24,604 bases of DNA from Hominisplanchenecus_A murintestinalis (GCF_943193015.1 NZ_CALPCM010000039.1:1-24604), one strand, 5' to 3'. Shown: positions 1 to 6,812, counted from the stretch's first letter. Notes: generated from the sequence alone by a model not told the origin. Numbers and translations are program-made.

Positions 1-33
1 TTACCCTTCTGTCTAACAAAAAAAGAATAAGCC

Positions 34-57
34 TGTAAGCTGTTTTTCTTGCTTACA
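34..57. promoter_or_regulatory. Inverted repeat upstream of the first regulator
   Basis: A perfect 7-bp inverted repeat (TGTAAGC at 34-40, GCTTACA at 51-57) with a 10-nt spacer lies 28 nt before the ATG of the XRE regulator. No T-run follows it, so an operator for that repressor is more likely than a terminator. The role is inferred from position only. Confidence 0.35.
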
Positions 58-84
58 AACTTATTATACGAGGAGCGTTACAAT

Positions 85-306
85 ATGGCTATCAGCTATC
101 AAAAACTATTCCGGCTATTAGAAGAAAAAGGATGGACAACCTATAAAATTCGCAAAGAAAAACTGATAGGTCAAGGCACATTGACAGCCCTGAAAAATGG
201 AACTGGTGGGCTTGACAGTAAAACCATATCCCGGCTTTGTGAAGTTCTTGACTGTCAGCCGGGGGATTTAATGGAATATGTGCCGGATAATCAAAACAAG
301 GAATAG
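85..306 (+). CDS. Small XRE/Cro-C1 family transcriptional regulator
   Basis: The protein is 73 aa and is almost entirely one helix-turn-helix domain of the short Cro/C1 (YozG-like) type. Visible features are the SYQKLFRLLEEKGWT first helix, a TLTALKNG turn and recognition region, and the typical C-terminal ending LDCQPGDLMEYVPD. It probably binds DNA as a dimer and represses a nearby promoter. The ATG at 85 is chosen because AGGAG at 71-75 lies 9 nt upstream; a TTG at 49 would be in frame but has no ribosome binding site. It belongs to the same family as the BREX regulator at 12805-13035 (shared SYxKLxxLL, CxVLxCxxGDxxEF/Y pattern). The gene it controls is not evident; the neighbouring inverted repeat suggests autoregulation. 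Confidence 0.85.
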   Translation: MAISYQKLFRLLEEKGWTTYKIRKEKLIGQGTLTALKNGTGGLDSKTISRLCEVLDCQPGDLMEYVPDNQNKE

Positions 307-318
307 CTGTTCTCTGCT

Positions 319-394
319 CCTGATAGGTAGAATTGCATTTTTATACCCCATGACTAATGACAATAGTGACAAAAGTGACAAAATACCTATCAGG
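319..394. repeat. 11-bp perfect inverted repeat with a third partial copy
   Basis: CCTGATAGGTA (319-329) is perfectly complementary to TACCTATCAGG (384-394). A related copy with two extra bases, TACCTATTTATCAGG, lies at 448-462. The arms enclose the 9-bp GTGACAAAA direct repeats. It could be an outer stem of the hairpin-rich RNA that follows, or a protein-binding cluster. Confidence 0.6.
357..383 (+). repeat. Tandem 9-bp repeats (GTGACAAAA), site 1 of 3
   Basis: There are three tandem 9-bp units: ATGACAATA (357-365), GTGACAAAA (366-374) and GTGACAAAA (375-383). The same unit occurs in groups of three at 7692-7718 (opposite strand) and 8993-9019. The recurrence of triple arrays suggests iteron-like binding sites. 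Confidence 0.6.
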
Positions 395-587
395 GAAAAG
401 TGAAATTTATATTGCCCCTCATTCCTCAAAACCCTCAAAACCCCCAATACCTATTTATCAGGCAACAGAAATGTCCGTCAGTGTAGTTATTATGAAACTA
501 TCAGCAGTAACCACACAAAGAATATGCCGACAAGCTGGTACAAGTGGGGGTGCTGGTAATTATGGGGCAGGGGTACAGGTAATTTCC

Positions 588-1160
588 TTTACTGGCAGAG
601 GTAAAAGCCAAATGTCCTTCACCTATCCCCGGTAAATCCAAAATAGGCTTAACCACTGGCAAATGGTTGTGGTTGACTGGTACGGTGAAAATCGTTCACC
701 GCCAGTATTCGCCATATAGGCGAAAATCTGTACAGCGGAATTTTCCGCTCCATTCTTCATCCGGGAGGAATGAAACACACTAGCAACCAAAAGGTTGTGA
801 CCGCCGCCATTCAGAAGCACTCTAGCAAGGCTCTATTTGCCCCATATCGGGCTTGTATTGCCTTGCCTGATAAGAATACTGTCTATGCCGTTACAAGAGA
901 AAATAGGGACTTGTGGAGCGTGTGTATAGGGATTCTGAAAGGTAGGGAACGAATCGTTATTCAGTTTACCGATTTCAAATCGGGGAATTACCGCCGGGGG
1001 CTATCCAGTAATTTCAGGGTGGGAGCTAATCAGATCCCCCCTTTGCTCATTCCAAAAGAGGAAAGCTATATTCCCCGGAAAATCGGGGTTATGTCTGTCC
1101 GGTTTCAAATCTGCTCCAGGAAAATTCCGGGTACTGGCCGGGCGGTTCTGTGTTTTGGTA
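588..1160 (+). ncRNA. Candidate large structured non-coding RNA (chain of hairpins)
   Basis: This gene-free stretch contains consecutive short hairpins: TTTAC/GTAAA (588-605), CCTAT/ATAGG (622-647), AACCAC/GTGGTT (651-674), a two-part stem ACTGG-GGTGAA/TTCACC-CCAGT (676-706), TTCGCC/GGCGAA (708-724), GCGGAA/TTCCGC (735-748), CATTCTTC/GAGGAATG (751-771), CAACC/GGTTG (784-797), a nested GCAAGGC/GCCTTGC around GCCC/GGGC (825-866), ACAAG/CTTGT (893-914), GATTC/GAATC (931-955), CCGATTT/AAATCGG (969-983) and CCCCG/CGGGG (1073-1088). Several loops are A-rich on the plus strand (AAAA, GAAAAT, AATCG), which suggests plus-strand transcription. The ORFs that cross it have no recognisable family and poor start signals. 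Size and setting recall the ornate large RNAs of mobile elements (ROOL, GOLLD), but I cannot match a consensus. The 5' limit may lie further left, near 310. Confidence 0.45.
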
Positions 1161-1177
1161 ACGTCTGATAAAAAGCA

Positions 1178-1251
1178 AGACGGCAGCAGGACAGCACACT
1201 TTTACGCTTTCCCCCATTTGTGGGGATGCTTTTATGTCCTGCTGCCAGTCT
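1178..1251. terminator. Long imperfect inverted repeat, possible 3' end of the structured RNA
   Basis: GGCAGCAGGACA (1182-1193) pairs perfectly with TGTCCTGCTGCC (1235-1246). AGAC/GTCT (1178-1181, 1248-1251) extends the stem past a one-base bulge. Inside is a second hairpin, CCCCA-TTTG-TGGGG, at about 1212-1225, followed by ATGCTTTT. Both arms of the outer stem carry the element-wide GGCAGCAG octamer. The inner hairpin with its short T-run could terminate rightward transcripts; the outer one has no clear T-tract. Confidence 0.5.
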
Positions 1252-1282
1252 GCATACTTTCCCGGTATCTGCATATAATATC

Positions 1283-1345
1283 TACGTAAAATACGTATAT
1301 TTTTTATGTTTTTCTCTTGACAATACGTAAAATACGTGTTATTAT
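1283..1345 (+). promoter_or_regulatory. hicAB promoter with two TACGT-type operator repeats
   Basis: The -35 TTGACA (1317-1322) and -10 TATTAT (1340-1345) are 17 nt apart, 23 nt before hicA. The 14-bp sequence TACGTAAAATACGT occurs exactly twice, at 1283-1296 and 1324-1337; the second copy lies between -35 and -10. Each copy holds two TACGT half-sites. HicB antitoxins with a ribbon-helix-helix domain usually repress their own promoter, so these are the expected HicB sites. Confidence 0.7.
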
Positions 1346-1368
1346 ATAATTGTAAGGAGGAAACATAC

Positions 1369-1548
1369 ATGAGATTCAGAGAAGCCGACCGGATGCTAAA
1401 GGATGATGGATGGTACGTGTCAGACATAAGCGGCTCACATTACCAATACAAACACCCAACAAAGCCCGGAAAAGTAAGCGTCCCGAATCATCCCGGTGAC
1501 ATCCCGAAAAGTATTGTTAAATCCATACGCAAGCAGGCGGGGCTGTAA
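1369..1548 (+). CDS. hicA: HicA family mRNA interferase toxin
   Basis: A 59-aa protein with the full HicA double-stranded RNA-binding-like fold pattern. It opens MRFREADRMLKDDGW, has the catalytic histidine in GSHYQYKHP (His24), then VSVPNHPGDIPKSIVKSIRKQAGL, which matches the typical HicA C-terminus. HicA cleaves mRNA when not held by HicB, causing growth arrest. The ATG at 1369 is chosen because AAGGAGG (1354-1360) lies 8 nt upstream. hicB follows after 54 nt with its own ribosome binding site. In this element the pair may act as an addiction module or an abortive-infection system. The family assignment is very sure; the biological role here is inferred. Confidence 0.93.
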   Translation: MRFREADRMLKDDGWYVSDISGSHYQYKHPTKPGKVSVPNHPGDIPKSIVKSIRKQAGL

Positions 1549-1602
1549 CAAGCCCCTGCCCCATGCAAACAGTATAGATTACACGGAAAGGAGCAATGAT
1601 TT

Positions 1603-2031
1603 ATGAATTATGTATACCCGGCTGTTTTCTATGAGGAAGAGGGCAAAATATCAGTCATTTTTCCCGATTTGGGAAACCTCGCAACTTTTGGGGATAATGT
1701 GGCAGACGCTATGCGCATGGCTCAAGATGCCTGCGGCCTGCATCTGTTTACTGCCTTACGTGACGGCGATCCTCTCCCGGCTCCCAGTTCATTAGGCGAA
1801 ATCAATCCTGCTGCCATCCTGAAAGATTTTGAAATGGAATCCGCTGCAGAAAGCGCTTTCGTCAATATGGTACTGGTGGATATGACCGAATACGCAAGGC
1901 AGCACAGCGACAAGGCAGTAAAAAAGACTTTAAGCATCCCCATGTGGCTGAATACTCTTTGTGAGGAAAAAAGCATCAACTTTTCAAAAGTATTGCAAGA
2001 TGCCTTATTGACAAAAGTACAATCGCTATGA
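1603..2031 (+). CDS. hicB: HicB family antitoxin with ribbon-helix-helix domain
   Basis: A 142-aa protein. The N-terminal part (YPAVFYEEEGKISVIFPDL, then DAMRMAQDACGLHL) is the degenerate RNase-H-like HicB fold that neutralises HicA. Residues about 107-142 (starting KKTLSIPMWLNTLCEEKSIN) form a ribbon-helix-helix/CopG-like DNA-binding domain. This is the long HicB type that represses the operon, in agreement with the paired TACGT repeats in the promoter. AAAGGAG lies about 9 nt before the ATG. A terminator follows at 2075-2112. No truncation or frameshift is visible, so the toxin-antitoxin pair appears intact. Confidence 0.92.
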   Translation: MNYVYPAVFYEEEGKISVIFPDLGNLATFGDNVADAMRMAQDACGLHLFTALRDGDPLPAPSSLGEINPAAILKDFEMESAAESAFVNMVLVDMTEYARQHSDKAVKKTLSIPMWLNTLCEEKSINFSKVLQDALLTKVQSL

Positions 2032-2074
2032 CTGGCAGCAGCCCAAAACAGAATATGCTTTACCTGATAAGAAC

Positions 2075-2112
2075 ACCGCCCCGACACTCGCCAAAAGTAC
2101 AAGGGCGGTTTT
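2075..2112 (+). terminator. Rho-independent terminator after hicAB
   Basis: ACCGCCC (2075-2081) pairs with GGGCGGT (2103-2109), followed by TTTT. It lies 43 nt past the hicB stop and separates hicAB from the convergent gene at 2237-2689. Confidence 0.75.
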
Positions 2113-2236
2113 CTCTGTCTATTCACGTTTTTAAAGCCTATTTTCGCCCTTTATCCCCCTACCCTTATATTTCTGCCCTTGCGCTATTTCAAGCCGAATT
2201 TGCCACTCTGCAAGCCCTACTACAAGGCATTTGAAA

Positions 2237-2689
2237 CTATCTCCGCTTGAATCTCTCCGCTATTTCTCTGCGCTGTTCCTCTGAAAGCTGTTTTGTAGGG
2301 TTTATCTTTATCCATGCAACTGGGATATGGGCGCACAAGCTGCCGTCCTGATTCTCCGCTACTATCTGACATTCCTCCGGGCGTTCTGCTGCCAGTTTCT
2401 TTATGCGGCTCTTATACCGCCCCTGGCAGAAAGTAACCGCCGCCCTCTCGCTGTCCTTTACAAACTCAATCACATTCTCCACATTGCCAGTGATTTCCGG
2501 CAGCAGGATTTCCCCCACTGTCAAGCCGACTGCATCCGCTATCCGTTCCGCTGCGTCCTCGGATGCAAAGCCCTCTTTTACAATCCACTGGAAAGACTTC
2601 TGATAAAGCCCCGTCCTGCTGCATACCGTTTCTTCTGTCAGGCTCTTTTCCTCCATGACTTCCACAATTCTTTTACCGTTCAATCTCAT
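2237..2689 (-). CDS. Phage-type HTH protein with conserved C-terminal module of unknown function
   Basis: The 150-aa protein starts with an XRE-like helix-turn-helix (MRLNGKRIVEVMEEKSLTEE, then AERIADAVGLTVGEILLP). Residues about 75-140 form a second module (NVIEFVKDSERAAVTFCQGR, then IKKLAAERPEECQIVAENQD and AHIPVAWIKI). This resembles a module I recall from hypothetical proteins of clostridial prophages; its function is unknown to me. The ATG at 2689 is preferred over an in-frame start at 2797 because AAGGA lies about 10 nt upstream and the first HTH helix begins right there. The gene is convergent with hicAB and stands alone between the hicAB terminator and the repeat-rich origin-like region. 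The HTH call is good; the C-terminal role is open. Confidence 0.75.
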   Translation of the reverse strand: MRLNGKRIVEVMEEKSLTEETVCSRTGLYQKSFQWIVKEGFASEDAAERIADAVGLTVGEILLPEITGNVENVIEFVKDSERAAVTFCQGRYKSRIKKLAAERPEECQIVAENQDGSLCAHIPVAWIKINPTKQLSEEQRREIAERFKRR

Positions 2690-2973
2690 ACTGCGTCTAT
2701 CCTTTCCCGGCATAGTGCCGTTACAATAACCGTTCTCTTTTTTGTGTACTGTTTTGTACGCTTTACACCGTAAAACTCTATATGGCAGCAGGCGCATAAT
2801 TCCCGGAAATACTAAGTTTTGCAGAGAGCGGCAGGACTATAAAGCATATTCTTTAGGGATATTTAGGGGTAAATGTTCAGATTTTGTCAGGTTCTATGTA
2901 CCGGGAAATAACAGGTTTTCACAAGTTCCACACCCCAGGAAATATTAGGTTTTGTTAGGTTCTGCCTGCTGCC

Positions 2974-3262
2974 TTTTGGGGCTGTCATATCTGACAATAT
3001 ACAATCCTGCTGCCGGATGCGTTCTTTTAGGGTGTGAGAAATGTTACCATGCCGCCCCTTTTAGGGTGTCAGAAATGTCAGTATTGCTTTTTTATGGCTG
3101 CCGGAACTGCCGATTGTGCGCCGCCCTTTTAAGGTGTGCTTCTCGCGCACACGCTTTTAGGGGCTATAAAATCTCTAAACGCCTTTTATGGACTCCGAAA
3201 TCTCCGAATACTCTTTAGGAGCTGCGGAATCTGCAATATCTTTTAAGGACTAAGAAAATGAA
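2974..3262. repeat. Degenerate iteron-like array, family A (TTTTAGGGTGT...GAAATGT)
   Basis: Nine to ten degenerate copies of a roughly 20-bp unit, spaced 28-51 nt apart, begin near 2974, 3025, 3059, 3090, 3127, 3155, 3184, 3213 and 3241; an isolated copy is at 3406. The two best copies (3025-3044 and 3059-3078) read TTTTAGGGTGTNAGAAATGT. Others keep TTTTAGG or TTTTATGG and a downstream GAAATCT/GGAATCT. Partial TTTAGGG copies at about 2852 and 2863 may extend the array left. No ORF here looks coding. Such arrays usually bind a replication initiator or partition protein. Confidence 0.55.
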
Positions 3263-3471
3263 AGATACTGCTGTAGCTTGCCCCGGTGTCCTGCCGATCT
3301 GCTCCGCCACTCGCCCTATATGGAGAATGGGCATTATCAATAATTAGCAATTTCCAGTAAAATCTAGTATAAGCCCCGGATATTAGTATTTTTTAGTAAT
3401 CTGCTTTTTAGGGTGTCCGATATGTCTTGATGCACGTTCTTTTTTTGTGTAACTTTTTGTAACTTTTCTCC

Positions 3472-3883
3472 TGCGCGCGTATCGTGTCCACTAATTCAGC
3501 TTTGCCCGGAAAATCAAGGCTTTTCCCCTTGCTCCTATACTGTGTCATTAATTTCTTTTTTTGGTGTGCATTTCTGTGCATTTTTGCGCTTTTCCTCTCG
3601 CACATGTATCGTGTAAAGAAACTCTTTTTTTTGCTCGAATTTTCCTCATGCGCATTATCGTGTTGCAAAATTCTTTTTTGTTCCACTTTTCGCAACATTC
3701 AGCGAATAAACCTCTTTTTTGTGCGCACTTTTTCGCATTTTATGTATTTTCCCCTCTGCTGCCTTTTCTGAAAAAGTACGGAAAAACTGCTGCCCTGTGC
3801 CTATATATAGCCGTGTAACATAATTCCCCACATCCGGGGAAATGCCACTAATTGCAACTATCCACCATGCGCATATATAGTGT
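3472..3883. repeat. Iteron-like repeats, family B (ATGCGCAT-TATCGTGT) with T-tracts
   Basis: TATCGTGT occurs exactly at 3480-3487, 3607-3614 and 3656-3663, with variants TATACTGTGT (3536-3545) and TATATAGTGT (3874-3883). Most copies follow a GCGC/ATGCGCAT-type palindrome. Three are followed about 10 nt later by a 6-8 T tract (3556-3562, 3625-3632, 3674-3679). The region is very T-rich on the plus strand. The ORFs over it are low-complexity Phe/Cys- or Lys-rich and do not look real. A TTCCCC/GGGGAA hairpin lies at 3824-3841. Confidence 0.5.
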
Positions 3884-3949
3884 TTACAAATTCCCTATAT
3901 CCTCTAAAATTCCAACATTGTCCAACATTCCATTTTTTTATTTATCCGG

Positions 3950-4001
3950 GAAAAACCGTGATAAATCTGTGAATAATGGGGATAAATCAGAGAAAAACCG
4001 T
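3950..4001. other. Candidate DnaA boxes and paired direct repeats (possible origin)
   Basis: TGTGAATAA (3968-3976) is an exact match to the inverted DnaA-box consensus TGTGNATAA. TGGGGATAA (3977-3985), directly next to it, is a one-mismatch variant. They are flanked by two copies each of GATAAATC (3960-3967, 3981-3988) and GAAAAACCGT (3950-3959, 3992-4001). Together with repeat families A and B this makes a replication origin plausible. The initiator protein is not obvious; the DUF3987/TOPRIM protein is the best candidate in the window. Confidence 0.45.
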
Positions 4002-4010
4002 TACAAAAAC

Positions 4011-4847
4011 CTATACTCCCCAGTCACTTTTCAGGCGGTTCAGCATCTTCATTTCCCCGCTTGTGTCCTTGTCCGGGTTACTGTCCGGGTGAAATGCCTT
4101 TGATAATGTTCGATAGAACTTTTTTAACATGGCCTTGTCAGCTTCATTGTAGTTACTGGCAGCAGTGCCGCAATAACTACCGCTGTTATATCCCCCGTAG
4201 TTACCATAGAAGTTTTCATAATAACTACGGCTTTGCTCCCGGCTCCTGCGCTCATATTCCTTTTTCGCTTTAAAATCTGCCTTAATCTTTTTCAGGTATT
4301 CAGGATTGCGCAATTTGCCGAACACATCATAGCAGCGGTTGTACTCGCTCCGGGTAACGCCGTATTTCTCCGTGAACTCATTTACCCTCTCGTTATGCTC
4401 CCTGATTATGCGACAGTTCTCCTGCCTTGCAGCATATTCCTCCGTCCGTTTGTATTCCTCCCAAATGCGGTCAACAATAGCCTGCCACTTTGTATAAATC
4501 AGGTCTGCCAGTTCGCTTTCTTCCAGTCCAAGCGCATCCGCTTTTGATGCCAGCCCACCAACAACAAAATCCCCCGGCCAGTCGCCCCAGTCCACAACCT
4601 CATAATATCCAATCGTACAAATTACGGTCTGTTTCTTCTTGACTTTCCCATTCTCCCGGTAACTCTCATGTATGCTTATGCGGTATGATTTCCTGATAGG
4701 GCGTTCAAACCGCTCTGCGCTGTTACGGTATTCATAGCTGCAGCACTCTTTACCGTCAGCCGTCCACCGTGATTCATATACCTCTATCCCCTTTGGCTCT
4801 CCTGCCGGAACCGTCTTTGTTGCTACTTCCTGAATAACACAAAACAT
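4011..4847 (-). CDS. J-domain (DnaJ-like) protein of a mobile element
   Basis: A 278-aa protein of unknown specific role. The C-terminus (about residues 230-278) is a DnaJ-like J-domain: LKKFYRTLSKAFHPDSNPDK contains the invariant HPD tripeptide (His253-Asp255), followed by a helix MKMLNRLKSDW. J-domains stimulate the ATPase of DnaK-type Hsp70 chaperones, and phage and plasmid versions can recruit host chaperones to remodel replication complexes. The centre (about 110-210) is charged and probably helical; residues about 208-228 are Tyr/Gly/Asn-rich and may be a flexible linker. AAGGA lies 7 nt before the ATG. It is the last gene of the leftward cluster and ends next to the putative origin, consistent with a replication role, which is inference. 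Confidence 0.75.
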   Translation of the reverse strand: MFCVIQEVATKTVPAGEPKGIEVYESRWTADGKECCSYEYRNSAERFERPIRKSYRISIHESYRENGKVKKKQTVICTIGYYEVVDWGDWPGDFVVGGLASKADALGLEESELADLIYTKWQAIVDRIWEEYKRTEEYAARQENCRIIREHNERVNEFTEKYGVTRSEYNRCYDVFGKLRNPEYLKKIKADFKAKKEYERRSREQSRSYYENFYGNYGGYNSGSYCGTAASNYNEADKAMLKKFYRTLSKAFHPDSNPDKDTSGEMKMLNRLKSDWGV

Positions 4848-4922
4848 AATATTTCCTTTCCGTAGTTACTGCGCCACGTTACACAATAACCACATATCCC
4901 CTGCCAGTAATCACAAACACCC

Positions 4923-4961
4923 TGCCGGAAATTCCCGGCACCCCTCCCCCAAATTATGGGG
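4923..4961. terminator. Two adjacent hairpins between the nuclease and J-domain genes
   Basis: TGCCGG/CCGGCA (4923-4940, 6-nt loop) and CCCCA/TGGGG (4947-4961, 5-nt loop) lie in the 169-nt gap between two leftward genes. There is only a weak T-rich tail on the minus strand, so they may attenuate rather than stop transcription. Confidence 0.4.
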
Positions 4962-5016
4962 TACCCCTGCCGCTGAATAGATGCACCCTCTTTTCATGTG
5001 CGCCTGCTGCCACTGG

Positions 5017-5544
5017 CTATTTTAAAATCTCCCTTGCGTAATACTGGAAAGTGGAAACTATGTAATAGCCGGCATATTCCGGGGAAATGAATTGTATGTT
5101 TGCGTCAAATCTGTGTTCAAAGGTCTTTAAAGATGCCATATAGGCAGCAGGCATGAACTCTGTGCGGTATTTATGCCCGATAATGTCAGAGTAGCCGCCG
5201 GGGGCTTCAATCATCAGATACACCTTGCACCCGTCATTCCCGGCTTTCAGGAACTCTTTTTCAAACCGTTCCCTTTCCCCGGTCAGATTCCCCGACAATT
5301 CCTCCAGGGATGCCTTGCGCTCCACCACGCAATCCCGGTGAAAAAATATGTCCTCGCCTGCTGCCGCTGCCGGAATCATAAACGAATAATCGCCGTATTC
5401 CAGTTTTTCAATTTGGAAAGAAATCTTCTGTTTCCTGAAATAGTCCAGTATGTGAGTATTTTTCTTTTCCCGGCTGTCAACTAAAATAACCATGCTCTTT
5501 GTCAGCTTCTTTATTTCCTCCACGGAAAATTTATATTGCTTCAC
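5017..5544 (-). CDS. ERCC4-domain (XPF-like) nuclease
   Basis: The 175-aa protein is a single ERCC4 nuclease domain. The metal-binding and catalytic elements are visible: VDSREKKN (Asp23, Arg25-Glu26-Lys27), LEYGDYSF (Gly51-Asp52-Tyr53) and VVERKASLEEL (Glu75-Arg76-Lys77), with a downstream RERFEKE helix. The canonical (V/I)ERKxxxD motif has Glu instead of Asp at its last position. The family cuts branched or forked DNA. Phage and plasmid members occur without the helicase part, as here, and may process recombination or replication intermediates. It starts 1 nt after the stop of the upstream gene (5546-5881), so translation is likely coupled. The substrate is inferred from the family. Confidence 0.85.
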   Translation of the reverse strand: MKQYKFSVEEIKKLTKSMVILVDSREKKNTHILDYFRKQKISFQIEKLEYGDYSFMIPAAAAGEDIFFHRDCVVERKASLEELSGNLTGERERFEKEFLKAGNDGCKVYLMIEAPGGYSDIIGHKYRTEFMPAAYMASLKTFEHRFDANIQFISPEYAGYYIVSTFQYYAREILK

Positions 5545-5545
5545 G

Positions 5546-5881
5546 CTATGCGCCCCTTTCTTTCAGTTCCTTATCCAGATTAGCGAAAAACCGCCGCCTG
5601 CAAGAATAAAAATCAGTCCTGCAAAATGGCGGCTTTCCTATCTCCCCCAGTTCCCACCGCACCGCCAGAGTGTCAAAAGACTTGCCCTGTCTGACAGATA
5701 GCAGAATCCACGGCGAAATAGCTTCAAGCCCCTTGCAGGCCGCTTTCAGGATTTCAGGGGGATATATCCCGGTTCTGCATCCGCTTTGTAATTCTTCAAG
5801 CCGCTGCCGCCCAATGCCGTACTCCGCATAACTCCGGCGTTGCATTGTGTTTGTACCATTCTTGCGTTTACCCTTTGACAT
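5546..5881 (-). CDS. Hypothetical basic protein of the leftward cluster
   Basis: A 111-aa basic protein that I do not recognise firmly. The body is YAEYGIGRQRLEELQSGCR, then a helix around ILKAACKGLEAISPWILLSV, a GKSFDTLAVRWELGEIGK stretch, and the C-terminal TDFYSCRRRFFANLDKELKE. The last part resembles the end of small phage DNA-binding or late-regulator proteins, where a Tyr-Arg-Arg helix follows a helix-turn-helix, but this is only an impression. AAGGAG lies 9 nt before the ATG. It is almost fused to the ERCC4 nuclease gene (1-nt gap), so the two may be used together. Confidence 0.65.
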   Translation of the reverse strand: MSKGKRKNGTNTMQRRSYAEYGIGRQRLEELQSGCRTGIYPPEILKAACKGLEAISPWILLSVRQGKSFDTLAVRWELGEIGKPPFCRTDFYSCRRRFFANLDKELKERGA

Positions 5882-5940
5882 AGCAAGCCACTCCTTTTAT
5901 AATTTAATCAGGTTCGGGGGCTTGCTTAGGCAGGCTCTTT

Positions 5941-6174
5941 TTATGTTGCATTTTGTGGCATTTCCTTGCTTTTCCTTTCCAGTTCATCAATAGCCGCCAG
6001 TAATAAAGCAATCGCCAGTTTCGCATTATCATACTTCTTTGCTATCTGCCTGGATTCATCAAGCACGGATTCCCAATATTCATCCGACTGCTGCACATCC
6101 GCATATTTCTTGTAAAATTTCCATGCGTCCGTAAACATTCCATAGACTTTTTTCAATTCTTCATCCGTTACCAA
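5941..6174 (-). CDS. Hypothetical small helical protein
   Basis: About 77 aa, not recognised. It appears all-helical: DEELKKVYGMFTDAWKFYKK, then YWESVLDESRQIAKKY and a final helix KLAIALLLAAIDELERKSKE. There is no signal peptide; the hydrophobic patch AIALLLAAI sits in an amphipathic helix rather than a membrane segment. The TTG at 6174 is chosen because GGGAGG (6189-6184) is 9 nt upstream; a TTG at 6183 would touch the ribosome binding site. The gene overlaps the end of the preceding one by 14 nt (23 nt from the longer start), so translation is likely coupled. Confidence 0.65.
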   Translation of the reverse strand: MVTDEELKKVYGMFTDAWKFYKKYADVQQSDEYWESVLDESRQIAKKYDNAKLAIALLLAAIDELERKSKEMPQNAT

Positions 6175-6415
6175 ATAAGCCAACCTCCCAACATTTCCGC
6201 TTTAGCAACTGGTAAACCTCCGACAGCTTATCCCGGTCCTGCGGCTCCTGCCTTACCTCTGTTTCAAAATCCTGCTGCATTTCAGAAAGAATATTGTTCC
6301 TCTGCTCCACACTTTCAATGCCAGTGATCCGCTCCCGGTATCGGTCATAAAATGCCATACTGGCAGCAGGCAGCCCCGGCGCATCCGTCAAACTGATAGC
6401 TTTATCTCTGTTCAT
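6161..6415 (-). CDS. Hypothetical small charged protein
   Basis: The 84-aa protein matches no family I know. It is mostly helical and charged (MAFYDRYRERITGIESVEQR, then ILSEMQQDFETEVRQEPQDR) and ends KRKCWEVGLFGNG. GGAGG lies about 9 nt before the ATG. It overlaps the upstream gene by 14 nt and the downstream gene as well, giving a tight three-gene run. The GGCAGCAGG motif at 6362-6370 lies inside its coding region. Confidence 0.65.
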   Translation of the reverse strand: MNRDKAISLTDAPGLPAASMAFYDRYRERITGIESVEQRNNILSEMQQDFETEVRQEPQDRDKLSEVYQLLKRKCWEVGLFGNG

Positions 6416-6812
6416 CCGGCTTTCCTCCCTCCGGCGAATAAATCTCGCCGCCCTCTAATTCGTATGCGCACACATTATAGACAGCTTCATCTAATGGGGA
6501 AATTCCAAGTTCATGGTCAAAATATAGTGGATAAATCTCCCCATCATCACATAGCGCATACATAAGCACCTTGCACTTATAGCTATATCCCTCATCATCC
6601 TGCATTACTGCATACATATCATGCATACAAGGGAGAAGCTGCTTGATTTTAGGCACTTTTGTTGGCCTGCTCCATTTAATCTCCGTTTTGATTTCTCTCT
6701 CCTGATACCTTACATTTTCTTCACCAAAAGTATCCGTAAGCAGAGAAAGCTGTTCTTTGTCGAAAGACCAATCATGTAATTCTTTGCAACTTTTGATATT
6801 CTCTATGTACAC
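6402..6812 (-). CDS. Hypothetical protein
   Basis: About 136 aa from the GTG at 6812, or 147 aa from a TTG at 6845. I do not recognise it. The sequence is mixed alpha/beta in appearance (YIENIKSCKELHDWSFDKEQ, TEIKWSRPTKVPKIKQLLP, then YKCKVLMYALCDDGEIYPLY) with an acidic C-terminus. AGGAG lies 14 nt before the GTG, whereas the TTG has no visible ribosome binding site, so the shorter start is preferred with low certainty. The GGCAGCAGG motif at 6865-6873 lies in the gap upstream. Confidence 0.6.
   Translation of the reverse strand: MYIENIKSCKELHDWSFDKEQLSLLTDTFGEENVRYQEREIKTEIKWSRPTKVPKIKQLLPCMHDMYAVMQDDEGYSYKCKVLMYALCDDGEIYPLYFDHELGISPLDEAVYNVCAYELEGGEIYSPEGGKPDEQR

Noticed and set aside
357..635. 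92-codon ORF on the plus strand
   Set aside because: No ribosome binding site, composition unlike a real protein, and it covers tandem and inverted repeats.
770..1168. 132-codon ORF on the plus strand across the hairpin-rich region
   Set aside because: The ribosome binding site abuts the ATG, the protein resembles no family, and the region is better explained by regular hairpins. Not annotated as a gene, though a coding role cannot be excluded fully.
1610..2126. Alternative ORFs overlapping hicB on both strands
   Set aside because: Shadows of the well-supported hicB frame.
2974..3262. CRISPR array
   Set aside because: The repeats are degenerate, spacing is 28-51 nt with no constant repeat and unique spacer structure, and there are no cas genes.
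3408..3818. Overlapping ORFs on both strands (Lys-rich on minus, Phe/Cys-rich on plus)
   Set aside because: They arise from T-rich repeats; low-complexity products, no start signals, no family.
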